Part shown: positions 22,535 to 34,462 of the stretch, in pieces
Layout: every line of letters begins with the position of its first letter
Numbering within the stretch: the first letter of the stretch is position 1
DNA from: Alectoria sarmentosa
Taxonomy: Eukaryota; Ascomycota; Lecanoromycetes; Lecanorales; Parmeliaceae
Length of the DNA: 64,000 bases
Assembly (NCBI GenBank): GCA_009733775.1
Contig: WOGZ01000105.1
Location: 1-64,000 of the forward strand
Direction: 5' to 3'
Notes under the pieces: model-generated
Database searches by the model: none
What the model was told of the DNA's origin: nothing
What the model saw: only the letters and a program-made list of their open reading frames with translations
Program-made: the position numbers and the translations under genes

Positions 22535-25500
22535 TATGAATAATCTTAAAAAAGATGCCCCCAGAAAATGCAGCCGCCAGCGCTCAGATGCAGAAGACTG
22601 GACAGAGAGCAAGAAAAAAAAAGCTCCAAATGAAAAGAGAACCGCCACTTATTAGACACAAGACACCGCTCATGCATATTGTAGAGGGGAAGAAGACAGA
22701 AACCTCGAGACTTATCATCTCATCAATGGTCCAGCCTCCGCAGGATCTGTTTCCATGCAGACGAATAGGATTCCAAGGATTTCGGCTTGCGGCTGAGTGT
22801 CCATGTGGGGCTAAGCGCACAATCCTTCGCTTCGTTTTGGCTGTTCTGTGATAGGCTAACAATACTAGGTTTTCTATCGCTGGGCGCTATGAAAGCAAGC
22901 ACCAGAAGGATTCCATTACCTAAATTTATTTGCGCGACGTGAGTACTTATGTGGCTGAATTCGCTCGACATAAAGCAAGACTTACATTATAGTCTATTAT
23001 GTTCTCATGCGGGAGACAGAGTGGGTTAAAGACAGTCGCAGCGCGTTAGAACATGCCAACTTTTTCTATTCCAATTTTTCCATAAAAGAGCAAGAGTGGC
23101 TGCGGCGTAGACGGGCCTTTAGAAGCCACCCCTCAGCCCCTACCTGCTCTGAAATTTCAATGAAATATGTGAGAATCATGTTGGTCTTGAATTTCTTCTT
23201 GGGGTGCATGCCGACGTGAGAGCCATAGTGACTCTCGACTCCAAGCCTTAATTCAGCGTTAGTCCTCTCGTCATGGACATTCGTTGCGCCCAGCGTGGTG
23301 AGCGGGGAACTGAAGCCGAAGCTACTGTTAGCAACCCTCAAAAGCGTTGGGTTTATGTATTGATATCTCAAGCTTTTTTCTTAGAAGACCGCTTGTTGGC
23401 TTTGTTTGTTGATAATTGATTGGGAGGGCATTTCGCAATGAATGGGAAATCCCTCAATCTTCACTCTTGGCTTGGAGTAAGTCACTTGCCAGCGTGCCTT
23501 GGAAGGCAGATATTGATGCACTACACCTCCAATTTTGACAGCAGGCCGCTACGCAAAGGAGAACCCTGGCGGAGTACGCTGGACCCCTTCGATGGCTTGG
23601 TGAGCAAGGTAGAGGATCTTTTATTCGCGTGAGATGAGATAACTATGGGGGATCAAAAGAAGGGTCCGAGAAGTGTGGCGGCTTTTAGACTTGTTGACGC
23701 ATTACGAGCGGGTGAGTCAGATGAGCACGTTGTCGAGATTAAAATATCCTTTTTGCAGACCGCCGTAAGAGACTAGATGGTGATTACCAGAGATGTTAGA
23801 CCTGGGGGGTAAGGGGTGTTATGAAGTGTAGGACGATGCCTTGGGCAACTAGATAGGTAATTTCTTCATCCGAATTCATGGTGCCGAGGGTGAATGTCGG
23901 TCAATGCCTAATAAGACATGTTTGCACTGCAGAACGAGGAGTAGAATGCATGACTTTGCCGTTGGATGGGTACGAGATATTTGAAAGCATGATGCATTCG
24001 AGGACTCAGAGGCCAAGTAATGATAGCATCTTTCCCCTTGTCTCCGTCAACTCACTCTCAAATCAATCGAAGTCAGGACTAGGCGCCGGAACGAGTGTGA
24101 CAGAAGCAAGTTTTGCCATCCAAGGATCGATAACTGCAAGGGAGCCTTGAGCTAGATGCGTTCTGATAGCCAAGTCCTGACTTATAAAGGTCGGGTCGCG
24201 CCAGGTACCATGGAAGTTATGCTACTTCTCAGGCACTTTAGCAGTATGGGAGCCCTTTGCAGAACTGTAGAATATTACTCGGGCGGATTGTTTTACGGTC
24301 CAATTGATGATTCAACAAGTATGGGACTTTGGTTATTCAACTCTCTTCCACGGAGGATGGCGGTTCAGGCTTGTGGAAACCATTCAAGTTCAAATGCTCG
24401 GCTTAACATCTGGTTTGGAAATGCTTGTTTCGTGGGAAGCATGAAGGCGGATCTGCGCAAAGGCTAGGTCAGGCACCTTCTCGTAGAAACAAGCGATTTA
24501 GTAGGAGCGATGCGGGCCTGAAATCTGACTGACAACGTTTAGGATAGCAGGGAGGGCTCTCGATGGTCATCGAGCAGTGGATCCCGAACGCGGCATGCTC
24601 CATAGCCGGAAGCAAACTCCTGCACTGTCAGCGTGTCAGCCCGCCCTCAATGAACTGCCAAAATCAAGGTTTCAAGAAGAATTTGGGGCACAAGGCACAC
24701 CTTTTTATTGATGTACCGCTTCCGGTCATGTATTCAAACCGTCGGTATATTTTATATCGACCTCGTTATCGCCGTCTTCGTCTGCTGACTCGAACAACAG
24801 CCACTGATGACTGTAAAGTCGAGGTATCGTTGACCGAAACGCTAGTACAGGCCAACTGATATGGCATTTGGGGTTCTGCTGTGTCAAAACATGGGCAGAT
24901 GCGTGAGATCTAGCAAAGTGGGTGTGTCAATTGGTGAATATGGGTGTCTTCCTTTTCGCTGCATTTATGGTGGTGAATAAAATTGATACCATTGCTGCAG
25001 CCGTACTACCGAGATCCCGGTGCGGGTCTCAAATCGAAGTCCTGCTAATCTGTTTAAAGCTGTGGCGTATATTGAGAGCTTGAATAGAGGTCTGCTGAGA
25101 AAGGTACAGCTCCTGTCCAGATTCGTAGCCACCTGCCAGGACCGAGGAGTCGCACAAAGATTTCTCTCAAACTGGCTGTCTGAGGATTCGCGGGCCTATG
25201 CCAGGTTTATTCCTGCCCCCCCAATTCACTTCCTCAACATCAATTTCCTCTCTCGCGTTTTCAATTTGCATTCCATGCACTAAATCAAGATCCCCCCAAA
25301 ACCAGAAGGACGATTTGTGATGACCGGCTTCGCACCGACCTAGAAGGCTGCAAGTCGAGGCTCGGATCTATATATTGCTCCCGCATTTCAGGCATGGGCG
25401 ATATATGCTCAGAATTCGGCTTGCCCAAGTACTAAAAGAAAAGCCGACGCACGATTGAAAGGCAAGCGCTAATAATGGCAGGGCAGAGCTCAGGCATTAA

Positions 25501-26360
25501 TCATATCCGTAATAGAGCATCATATCCTATGGGTCAAGTTAGAAAAGATGACTATGAACTATTAACGAGACCAGAAACTTGCCTGTTGAGTCTGTGTGCC
25601 TAGGGTTGTGCATGGCTGTGCATCTGTAGATGGTCGTAACCCATAAGCTGCAGGCCGTCAGACAGGCATGGCTCCCGTAAGTCAATTGCTCACAACGGAA
25701 CGCAAAGGAGATTGTCCATGTTCTCGAGGATTTCCCTGATTGGCTTCTGCAGACGCCTTGAAATGGTCATCACCTTTAGCGCCCGTATCATGACGTTGGT
25801 TGATACATTGAAGACGGCTAGTGTTGTGATTGCAACTCCCAGATTCACGCAAGTAAGGTGTTTGATCGAACTCTCCCGGTCGGCTTGCAAAGGCAAACAC
25901 TGAATGAGCACCCCTAAACCTTGGGAGCCGGTGTATCGTGCAACGAATCTGACAACGGCTCGAAGAAAAAGGTGGATGTTCTACTGATAGGGGTATCTAG
26001 TGGTAGAGATGGAGTAACAACGCTTTGAGAGGGAGAATTGAGGGCGCCGATACTACTTCTTCAGAGGAAAATGTCTGCCTGCAAACTTAGCCTTGAACCA
26101 TTCTTTCAGTTTTGCGGCAACAGACTGCATGCTATACCTCGGCAAAAGCGTGCGGTCAGCCGATACCAACTCATACCTACCGCCACCATATCCAATATCT
26201 GGATCAAAACATCAGCAACCGTCTCGGATTAGGAGCGGACGCTGTCCTACTACAGACTCAGAGAGTCATCAACTTCGCATCTGATCTAGTTCATACGCCG
26301 AGAGCAAGCTCTGAGAGCGACGGTAATGCATGCGAGACTGAGCCACATGACATGACATTA
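22535..26360. other. Gene-poor stretch, 3.8 kb
   Basis: No reading frame here shows a recognisable domain, splice structure or signal peptide on either strand. Weak open stretches occur near 22723-22971 (minus) and 25690-25911 (minus) but could be chance. The first few hundred bases hold the promoter of the gene starting at 22534. The rest may be decayed accessory DNA. Confidence 0.4.
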
Positions 26361-26801
26361 GGGAGGTTTAGCAACGATAATTAAAGGAAATAATTAAAAG
26401 AAATAGTTAAAAGAAATAATTAAATCATCGGGCTTGGCAAAAACCATCAAAATTTATAAATTTTAAAAACTTCTATCTCATGCGGGTTAACATCAATTAA
26501 TTTTTCTAAAAATTTCGAAAACCATGTATTAATATATGTAGAAGATGACATAAAAAAAGCGCAATTTTCTAATCGCTTTTGATGATGATATATGATTGAG
26601 AAGTTGAAAAGTTGTCGAATTTGTTCTAAACCAGTGGTTTAATAGATTAAACCACTGGTTTAATCGCCACCCGAAAAATTACCTTGTTGAGTATTTTTTT
26701 TGCCAAGCTTATGCCAAGCCTGGCAGTGAAAATTTTAACTGTGGTACTCAATGCGTATTTCTTTTTAATTATCTCTTTTAATTATTGTTGCTAAACCTCC
26801 C
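26361..26801. mobile_element. 441-bp TIR transposon (MITE) with TA target site
   Basis: The element begins GGGAGGTTTAGCAAC and ends with its inverted counterpart. The terminal inverted repeats are about 25 bp (gggaggtttagcaac-g-ataattaaa) with one mismatch, and the dinucleotide TA flanks both sides. That is the target-site preference of Tc1/mariner-type elements. Sub-terminal inverted segments (ggcttggcaaaaa near 26431 and its complement near 26695) strengthen the structure. No transposase is encoded. The centre has a 17-bp perfect hairpin. The DNA is AT-rich relative to its flanks. Confidence 0.85.
26627..26662. repeat. Perfect 17-bp hairpin inside the TIR element
   Basis: The arm taaaccagtggtttaat (26627-26643) and its exact reverse complement (26646-26662) are separated by only two bases. 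It sits near the middle of the transposon. Confidence 0.85.
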
Positions 26802-27716
26802 TATTGGGGGCTCCAGTCTGGTTGATGTGAGATCCCTGGTAAAAGATTCCAGCCGGGTCTGCAACCGTTGCCGTGTTTCAGAAGTCTCAGGCTGAATCTC
26901 GCAGAGTGATATTCTGTTGGTCATACATAACCAGAGATGGCATAGCTTCTTTGCTCAAGGCCGTGCGTGCTATGAAACCTACGCCAGGTGTCGGATTCAA
27001 CTCCACAAAGCATAGAAAGCGAAAGAATGTTATACTCGAAGTCTGTGCTGAACATATCATTGCCTCCAGAGATTAGTGGCGTCTGAGAAACACCGATGTC
27101 TTATGCAGACTGGAGAGTACGTGGAATCGAGAGCGCTCATGATTGGAGCGCATGGTACTGTGAGACAGCGAGGCCGAAAGCTGGCAGGGATGGCGCTAGG
27201 AAAAAAGATTTTCCGCTCCGGTCGGTGAGCGAAAAGATTTACTGAAGAGAGAAGTTTTTCTCACGGTTCTATCATGCGTCTATTTGAACAGCGCATGAAA
27301 TGTAGGCGCTGAGCCGACGAATGAACGCTGGTAGGTATGACCTTCAAAGTGGTCTCGAGGCAGGAAGAATTAGACATCGTCTTGCATTGAATCCTAGGCA
27401 GAGACCAAAGACGAGCATGAAAGATGAATTCAATGTGGCTTTCCACTCCTCTCAGTCTGGTGTCAAGATTTACCCTCTCTTGCTGCAACGAGTCTATTGC
27501 CTACCACTGATCGCTTGTCGCATGCGTCGAGAAAGACGAAGCCTCTGACGCAGCATCCGAAGCGCGCGCTGCACCATTCTCCGATGTCTAAATTTCGAGT
27601 TTGATACTACAGCCGACCCGCTCCATGTCCCTCCACATGAAGGTCCCGAAGTATCTGAATTTATTCTTATCGCTTTCCAAAATTCATCGTTCTCCTCCGA
27701 GCTTGATCTCAAAGCA
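26802..27716. other. Intergenic spacer
   Basis: This DNA lies between the transposon and the secreted-protein gene. Short open frames are present on both strands near 26870-27080 but I recognise nothing. The last 200 bases are the likely promoter and leader of the gene at 27717. Confidence 0.4.
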
Positions 27717-28397
27717 ATGCATTTCCTTTCCCATTTTCCTCTCCTCATGCCCGGCATCTCAATTATCGCCGCGACTGTCATTCCCTACTTCGGGACTATT
27801 ATCCCCCTACCATCAGAGCCCGGCACAAATCTCACCCAACTGAACAAGTCAATCAACATCGCCACCATCTCTCAACTCTCGCCCACAAACCTCTCCGACC
27901 TCATCTCCTTCAGAGACGTCATCTACGACGGCGTCCGACGGACCAAATCTCGCTACCCCCGTGCCATATTTCGCGAAATTCAAGCCGCTTCCACCACAGG
28001 CCCCACGATCGATCCGCATTACCTGACCGACATACGTCTGATCTTCAGCCTGACTCAGGGAGACTACCGCTCCGTCTACCTCGAAATGACTCCAACATGG
28101 CCGCAGTGGGGCGAACCCCGATTGACGACCATAGCGCCGCCAGAGGAAGACGGGGTGTTGCCATCGATGTACGGCATGGACATCGTGGAGGCGGATCGGC
28201 GGATGAAGGCGGCAGGCTTTGGACAGCGGTATGACGCGGTGGATGTTAGGTGGCCTGGGTCGTTCCCGGAGGAGTGGCAGCAGGCGCTGTATTTTTTCCA
28301 GATGCATGGGGGCGGCTTGGACTTTGTGACTGTGGGAGCAAGGAACGGGAAGGTCACACCATTCTATGACATCGCGAACGGGCTTGAAACGGAATGA
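27717..28397 (+). CDS. Hypothetical secreted protein without cysteines
   Basis: This is an intronless ORF of 226 residues from an ATG at 27717. The N-terminus is hydrophobic (FLSHFPLLMPGISIIAATVIPYFGTIIPL) and may be a signal peptide or a membrane anchor. The mature part is soluble and acidic, with NLSDLISFRDVIYDGVRR, YLTDIRLIFSLTQGDYRSVYLEM and PEEWQQALYFFQMHGGGLDFVTV. No Cys residue is present, which is unusual for small fungal secreted proteins. I do not recognise a domain. Codon usage and GC content match real genes nearby, and the frame is uninterrupted. Confidence 0.6.
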   Translation: MHFLSHFPLLMPGISIIAATVIPYFGTIIPLPSEPGTNLTQLNKSINIATISQLSPTNLSDLISFRDVIYDGVRRTKSRYPRAIFREIQAASTTGPTIDPHYLTDIRLIFSLTQGDYRSVYLEMTPTWPQWGEPRLTTIAPPEEDGVLPSMYGMDIVEADRRMKAAGFGQRYDAVDVRWPGSFPEEWQQALYFFQMHGGGLDFVTVGARNGKVTPFYDIANGLETE

Positions 28398-29543
28398 ATT
28401 GCTTGCCGTGCGGAATGTTGGATAGACTGAGCAAAAAGTGTTCTTTTGGAGATGTGTCGACTGACTTTTTTAAAAAGCAAGAATGAACTCCACTCAATTC
28501 GCTGCTGCGTCCCTTCATTCCATGCATTAGTTCCCAACGCTTCAACGAGTTCGGATTTCCTTGCTAACCATGCAGGAAGTACGTTACTCTGATTTGCAGG
28601 AAGTACGTCACTCTGATCTTGCGAATAAGCATTTCGTTCAGAAAGGAAGACGAACGTCTGTTAATTACGACTGTCAATACTCAAGCGGATCGCAATTTTC
28701 AATTGAACAAATTTTTGCCATTGCACAGCTTCAAGATCCTACTCCTGGCCTTCACGCTGACTATTAATTGAGACTCTAAGCCTGATGCGCCCGAAGATGA
28801 AGAATCTATCATCGCTGTCGCCAAGTCAGAAACAACGCGCCAGTTCTTGCATTAAGAAAGACGTGAAGAGAAGAACGACTCTAGCGACTGACGTTGAAAA
28901 GGAACATAACCCCCTTGCGGATTACCCGGGTTTCGGCAGTCCACGAGCTTCAGAGCTTGAAGAACAACGTTTGCCCAACTCGTCACGAATTAAGAGACAG
29001 CAACTCCTCCTGATACATGACTACGGGACACAAAAACGACGTTACCAAATTCTATGCGAGAATCGCAACCAACACCGCAATCAAAATGTAAAGCACAAAC
29101 ACACCATTTCAAACTGCCTTAATCTGTGGCTTCAAAGCTGCAGCGCGTAAACACTAAATTGATAATAGGATGCGTAGACCATGTCTCCAGATCCTCGGTA
29201 GCTGGACAACCGCATGTAGCCGGTACACATCGCCCAGAGCAGCGAATGGCGTTATAGATACTACGGCTCCGCGAAGCTGCGAAGCTGATGGGATAGCGGG
29301 ACGCGAGGGGCTTTGGCGGGCGGAAGGAATCCAGATGAGAGCTTGGATGCAGTCTTGAATATTGGGGTAACCGTAGATGGGGGGGGCACTGCGAGTGGCA
29401 GAACGTACGAAAGGGCAGTGAAGCGCGCCCACAGAGTTACCATTGCGGAATTGAATTCTCGACGATCGTCATACTCTTGATTGATTGACTACTTCGTTCT
29501 AACAGACGAATAAATACATACCCGGGTAGAATATTGCCTGCAT
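28398..29543. other. Intergenic; contains a 24-bp tandem duplication
   Basis: No convincing gene is present. Two adjacent copies of a 24-bp unit (tgcaggaagtacgttactct and onward) lie at 28571-28618 with two differences. A G-run of nine occurs near 29378-29386. Confidence 0.45.
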
Positions 29544-30300
29544 TGCCAAAGGCTACTGATACCCGTACGTAGCCTTTTTATACATTTACGTAGCCCCCCA
29601 AAGCTAAACAGAACAGGTTAATAAGGCGAGTATACCTCTCGACGTCAATGATTAAACAGGTGATCTAGGGCTAGAGTTTAGATTCTAGGGCATCCCTTCA
29701 CAAAGGGCATCCAGTCCCTTCACACCGGGCATCCAGTCTCATTCCATCGGGCATCGCATCCTCTCTCAAATACAATCACAAAATATCGAATTAAGTTCCT
29801 TCGCATAGGGCATTCAGTGGACTTCAAATCCTTACATTAGAGCATCAAGCCCTTACTTCTATCTAGGTTCCCCATAACAAAAGAAGATCAAATTCTTACA
29901 TCAAGGCAAGTTTTTTTAATATCAAGTCCCTGTATCAGAGCGTCGTAACATATATCAAGTCCCTACATTAGGGCGTCGTAAAGTACATCAAATCCTTACG
30001 TCAGGGGAACAAGTCCCTACATCAGGGCATTAAGTCTCATATTTTCTATTGAGCTCCCCATATCACGAAGCGGAGAAGTTCCTGCGTCAGGGCAATAAGT
30101 CCTTAAATCAAGGGCATTAAGTCCTTGCATCGGAGCGTCGTAACGTACATCAAAGTCTTTATCAGGGCGTCAAAGTTCCAGATTTTTATTGAGTGCTTGG
30201 TGCGTTAATAGAGGTATGCGAAATAGAGGGTTACGTACATGTATAAAAAGGCTACGTACATGTATCAAAAGATTACGTACGGGTATCAAGAGCCTTGTCA
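29544..30300. mobile_element. 757-bp inverted-repeat element with internal hairpin array
   Basis: The left end (TGCCAAAGGCTACTGATACC) and the reverse complement of the right end (TGACAAGGCTCTTGATACC) match. They share the 14-nt core GATACCCGTACGTA, followed on both sides by short repeats of the type TTTTTATACATxTACGTAGCC. No transposase frame is present, so it is non-autonomous. The interior is an array of short repeated units (separate entry). Clear target-site duplications are not visible, so the exact borders are uncertain by a few bases. Confidence 0.75.
29690..30180. repeat. Degenerate array of ~20-bp hairpin-forming units
   Basis: About twenty loosely spaced copies of a unit close to AAGTCCCTACATCAGGGCAT occur, spaced 20-60 bp apart. 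In many copies the CCCT and AGGG blocks are complementary, so each unit can fold into a small hairpin. Copies vary mostly by transitions. The units all face the same way and lie wholly inside the inverted-repeat element. Confidence 0.75.
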
Positions 30301-30908
30301 AAAAGTCACTTCTGCGGCTAAAAGTCCAACCGCTCGCTTGAAACGGCGTTTCAAGGACGTAATAAATATCGATACAACATACTTAAACGACGACGACGAG
30401 CCCGCAGCGAGCGAACCACGCCCTGAACTCACACAAAATGAACAAAATAACAATCGAACAAGGCTCTTGGACACGAACATCAACGGCAGAATCAAGCTGT
30501 ACTTTGAAGCCGTCTCTCGCACATTTCGTGTTGGTCGACGCTCAAAGGAATAATGAAGCTCTGGATTGGTGCCCATGCTGGCATGCTCTGAATAAGCCTC
30601 ACTCCTATTACACTCTCCGTGATTTTAGAACCGGTCCATTGCTTAGATATATCGTCGTCACCTCTAAACTTTTCGTAACACTCAGTTCGGGAAAGTCTCA
30701 AGTAGATATAGAGCTCATCATCACAATTGCGGGGCTCGGCTTGTGCATAAGTCTTGGCATAATCCTCCAGGATTCGCAGTCTCATCAAAAAACTTAGGTT
30801 GAATCAAAAGCAGATAGTACACATCGCTTCGTCGCATCCAAACCCTCACGACCAACAGGAAAACGAAAACTCCTCGCAGCTCGAGCCCCACGCTGGAAAA
30901 ACACATCA
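30301..30908. other. Intergenic, no supported gene
   Basis: Short frames, such as one on the plus strand through 30553, start inside the adjacent transposon and have no recognisable domain. This is the 3' flank of the minus-strand rhodopsin-domain gene. Confidence 0.45.
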
Positions 30909-32345
30909 TCAAGGCCCGTCCATGATCGAGAATAACCGAGTCTGTTGCCGCTCCTTGCCCGTCACAGGCCATTGGCTCTCAACCTCAGCCTTCTCGCCGG
31001 TCGAAGACATGGAGCCGGGCATGGAGCCAGGGAGACTCGACCGATCGCTACCTCGGCGGCTACCGAAGCTGGAGCCCTTCCAGAACTTCCAGACATTAAG
31101 AGTGCTCTTTGACCCTCTCGAAGCCTCCTGGCAGCGAGTACAGTATTCGTTCGAGCGGCAGTAGTGGCCACGAACGGCGAGGGAGTACAAGGGCCGCAGG
31201 GTCGGAAGACAAGTGCTGACGATCCCTAGTTTCATTCCCCTTTGTCAGCACACACGCATGTTGAAGTAAACAGAGAAGTTCAATAGCAGCTTACCGATGC
31301 CGTTTTCTACAATTGACCAAATGCAGGGATTGACATTGGTCCAACTAGCATCCAGGTGTGACAGATCCTTCACGGTCGCCGCGCGCCAGATACTCGCGAA
31401 GATGACACTGTCCTGGTGTCAGCAAAGATCGAGGCCGAGCACAGAGTCTGGGGATGGCCGGGTACTCACAAGCCTCCAAGCATGAAAATTCCAAGCAATT
31501 GCACCTTGCGCTTCCATTGCATGTGCATACCCCAGATCAACGGCATGGGCAAAAACACAGTCGCAAAGTCAGCGACCACGTTGACCGCGGCAGGGGTCGT
31601 CGCTGCGACGAAAGTGTCAAGGCACGTTCCCGGCGTCGCAGGGTTCCAGGCTTTGTGCACGGGCGCGCATTGGAAGATGGACATGACGATCTGGGCGATG
31701 CTGTAACTGGAGACGACGGCAGCCACTATCCAACAGGCAATCATGAGCCTTTTGTTGGAATCGAAAATGCGCTGGTAGAGCAGGAGAGTGGAAAATTTGA
31801 TGGCTGCTGCCGCTGCGGTGTAAAAGACTTCGATCAGGATGAAGCCCTACGAGCGGTTCATGGTCAGATGCAAGGTGGTAAAAGACATGCGTAGGGAGAT
31901 GGGGTGTTTGTTACCTTGACGTACATCACCGGGTCCTTCAAGAAGATGATGTGTTTCCCGGCTCCAAGATGTACCCCTTTGTGAAAGAGAGGGGTGATTA
32001 GCTTACTTCTTTTGTCTTTTGTTGCCAGAAAGAAAAGCGCGTAGGAATACCATACCATATAACCCTACAGCGACCTGCCCAGACGTGAAGAGCTGGACAC
32101 AAGACCGATCAGTCGGCGACTCTCCGATGAGCTCATGAGCTACTCTGTCATACCAGTCCAACGACCGACATCCAGTCATCGGCCATCAAGGCATTCCTAC
32201 TTTTGCGCCGTGATATGAACCTGAGCGTTACTGCAACGTACGCCAGGGAAAGGCAGACTGCGTAGGCCGCGATCAAGGTTGGTCCTCTGTTATCACTGGC
32301 ATGCGCAAGCTCGTACTCGATCTCTTGGTTTGAAAGTGCGGACAT
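30909..32345 (-). CDS. Fungal rhodopsin-domain 7-TM protein (PTH11/SAT4-like)
   Basis: Six exons: 32345-32154, 32092-32056, 31976-31915, 31846-31470, 31407-31295 and 31225-30909, total 365 residues. It shows the standard order of the fungal rhodopsin-like domain: a first helix (LIAAYAVCLSLAYVAVTLRF), ADDWMSVVGL, a helix with FYTAAAAAIKFSTLLLYQRIF, AAVVSSYSIAQIVMSIFQCAPVHKAWN, CLDTF and the PLIWGMHMQWKRKVQLLGIFMLGGF helix. SIWRAATVKDL, DASWTNVNPCIWSIVENGIGIVSTCLPTLRPL and a basic, Ser-rich cytoplasmic tail follow. The family is large in filamentous ascomycetes; one relative (Pth11) is a surface-sensing receptor, but most members are uncharacterised. The fourth intron uses the acceptor at 31408, because the nearer AG would break frame. 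A second member lies at 56731-58161. Confidence 0.88.
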
Positions 32346-33212
32346 TGCGTCAGAATGTTATCCCGCGAGCATGAAGTGGTATGAGTTTCAAGGGGGGAGG
32401 GCCCGTAAATATGTTCAGGGATTCGAGGGTTTCTCGATCTCCTGAACAAGCTACGCCGCAGGATGCCTGTCTTGGGTGCTGTCTCGCAGAGTCGCAGGTG
32501 AATTGACTAGGATGATCAAGCCACCCGCACGACTAAAACTTAGGAATTTCCATTAGCTCGTTCAAACCAACTGTAATTTACAACAATCTACACCATCTTT
32601 CGATACGGCATTGAGCAGCCTCTGCCTCACTGCTCACAGGCCAAGGCAGGAACTTCATCAAAAGGCTCCCATAGCTTTTACAGCCCAATGCTTGCCCCAA
32701 CTTAATCACAGGCTCTTCAGACTGCCAGCCCAGGATCCAGCCCCGATTAATTTAAGACTGGGGCTAAGTTATCTAGCCTGGGTACTATTGAGGCTATGAC
32801 CAAATAATCCTTCCAAGAAGCTCTCTCAGAGCCCTTCATGGACCTTTGGGGAGACTCGAGCCCGAAGCGAACCCTGGAATATTTCGCAATACGATTTCAA
32901 GCGCCATCTGTATCGTCGAACAGGAGCCTTGAAATATTCGTAATCCTGCTGTGTGCGGGGTGGCTTTGATTATTGCAGTCTTTACCATTGGGCATTGAAG
33001 TCTTTGGCCGGTCACCACAACATTTCAAACGGAATTCACAAGAGATCGATCGGGGATCTAAAGGTGCTAAATCACATCAAAAACGTTTTCAATTGGCGCG
33101 CATAGAGTGACTGCTACTAGCGTCTGTCAGCCATGCAATCTGTCCAGGGTCTGTGCAGGCTGGGTCACACCCCTGTGCCTCCCGAGCCGTGACTTGGCAT
33201 CTTTCAGCCCGT
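32346..33212. other. Intergenic, promoter side of the rhodopsin-domain gene
   Basis: No gene is seen. The DNA directly right of 32345 presumably carries the promoter of the minus-strand gene. Confidence 0.4.
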
Positions 33213-33656
33213 TCATTGATCAATTCTATTCACTAATAAGTAAGTGACCAAGACTGCCCTGGTCTGGGTGCTCACTGGAATTTGCGGGGGGGGGGCCAGC
33301 CCGCGTTGCCAAGATCCTGGAGATGCTCGCCTGGCAAACGCTTCGACCACCTCACACATCATCGGCATTTCCCAGGAAAAGGGACACCACATGTTGTTAC
33401 CATACCACTTCCCAGCATTCGACAAGAACATGATTTCTCAATCAAGATGTTCAGACCCGAAACCTGCACCACCGGCCGTGTATTTCCGACTTCCTCCATC
33501 CACCCCCTCGAGAAGCGCAGCGAACAGCTCTCGCAGCGAAAAGGCCCTGGTGAGGTTGAACTTCCCATGTCCCCATGGTCGTGGACAAGATCGACAAGGA
33601 CTCCTGATGCACCTGCACACCGAAAGTTGAAAAGAACGGGACGGAATACCTACCAT
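33213..33656 (-). pseudogene. Unrecognised ORF interrupted by one TGA
   Basis: One minus-strand frame is open from 33656 to 33213 except for a single TGA at about 33436-33438, giving about 147 codons. The encoded sequence looks protein-like (LTRAFSLRELFAALLEG, then FLSNAGKWYGNNMWCPFSWEMPMMCEVVEAFARRA) but I cannot assign it to a family. The stop could come from CGA by one C-to-T change. A run of nine C on this strand also lies inside. It may be a small decayed gene, or chance. Confidence 0.3.
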
Positions 33657-34462
33657 TGGATGGCCGCAAAGGCGGAGAGACTGCCGGGCTGACTGTGCAA
33701 CATGCTTATGAATACCTAGAAAGGGCTAAGAATAGAGAATGGAATGGTGCACAGGCCAGGTGAATACGTCCCTGCGAGAAAGTGGGCGTGGACGTCTAAT
33801 GGACGAGCAAGAGCGAGAGCGAGGCGTTACACAACGTTTTTGGGTGGGATCTACGACGAGTTGGCACCCTATCGACATACAAAGTACCTAGACATCCCAG
33901 ACGACATGCATGATGGTTAGTCACCCTGTTTCTTTTTTTAGGTGGGCGAGCGCCAAACAGTGACCGGACAGTAGTGACCACTAATGTAAGCAGATGATCC
34001 TGCATTAGGCATATCGAATGTACATGCTCGAGACGGCGAAAAGTCTCTCGCCCCAGCCAGCCCAGTGAGTAATATGGTGAGCCTCGCTTAAATTTGGCGG
34101 GCCAAGCACAACAAAAAAAAAGTCCTCTCTTCGCATCTGTGAAAGTTCCCTCACGAACCTACATCGAATCCATTGAAGCAAACACTGTCAAGTAGCTTGC
34201 TCAGAGTCTCCTCTTCTCTCGTTCAACAATGCTCACATCAAGTTCGCGCACCGCGAAGTCAATTGCAAAAAGGTCCAATATAACGGCTAAACCTCGGTAT
34301 CCAAACTCCAGCCACGGGCTGATACTCGAACTTGCTTCAAGATGACTCACAGCAACCTCGTCCACATATAATAACCAGCGCCAAATGTCCCACCATCCAA
34401 CAAAGTCCCTTTCCACCCAACAACCTCCGAAAATCGCAGACTCCCCCCCTTAACCCACACCA
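33657..34462. other. Intergenic spacer before the acetyltransferase
   Basis: No supported coding region is seen. The last 100 bases are C-rich and purine-poor and probably hold the leader of the gene starting at 34463. Confidence 0.4.

Noticed and set aside
26873..27076. 67-codon plus-strand ORF and its equally open minus-strand counterpart
   Set aside because: Both strands are open over a short span and neither resembles a known family, so no call is made.
29690..30180. CRISPR-like array of short repeats
   Set aside because: The genome is eukaryotic, units are degenerate, spacing is irregular and there are no cas genes; the array belongs to an inverted-repeat element.
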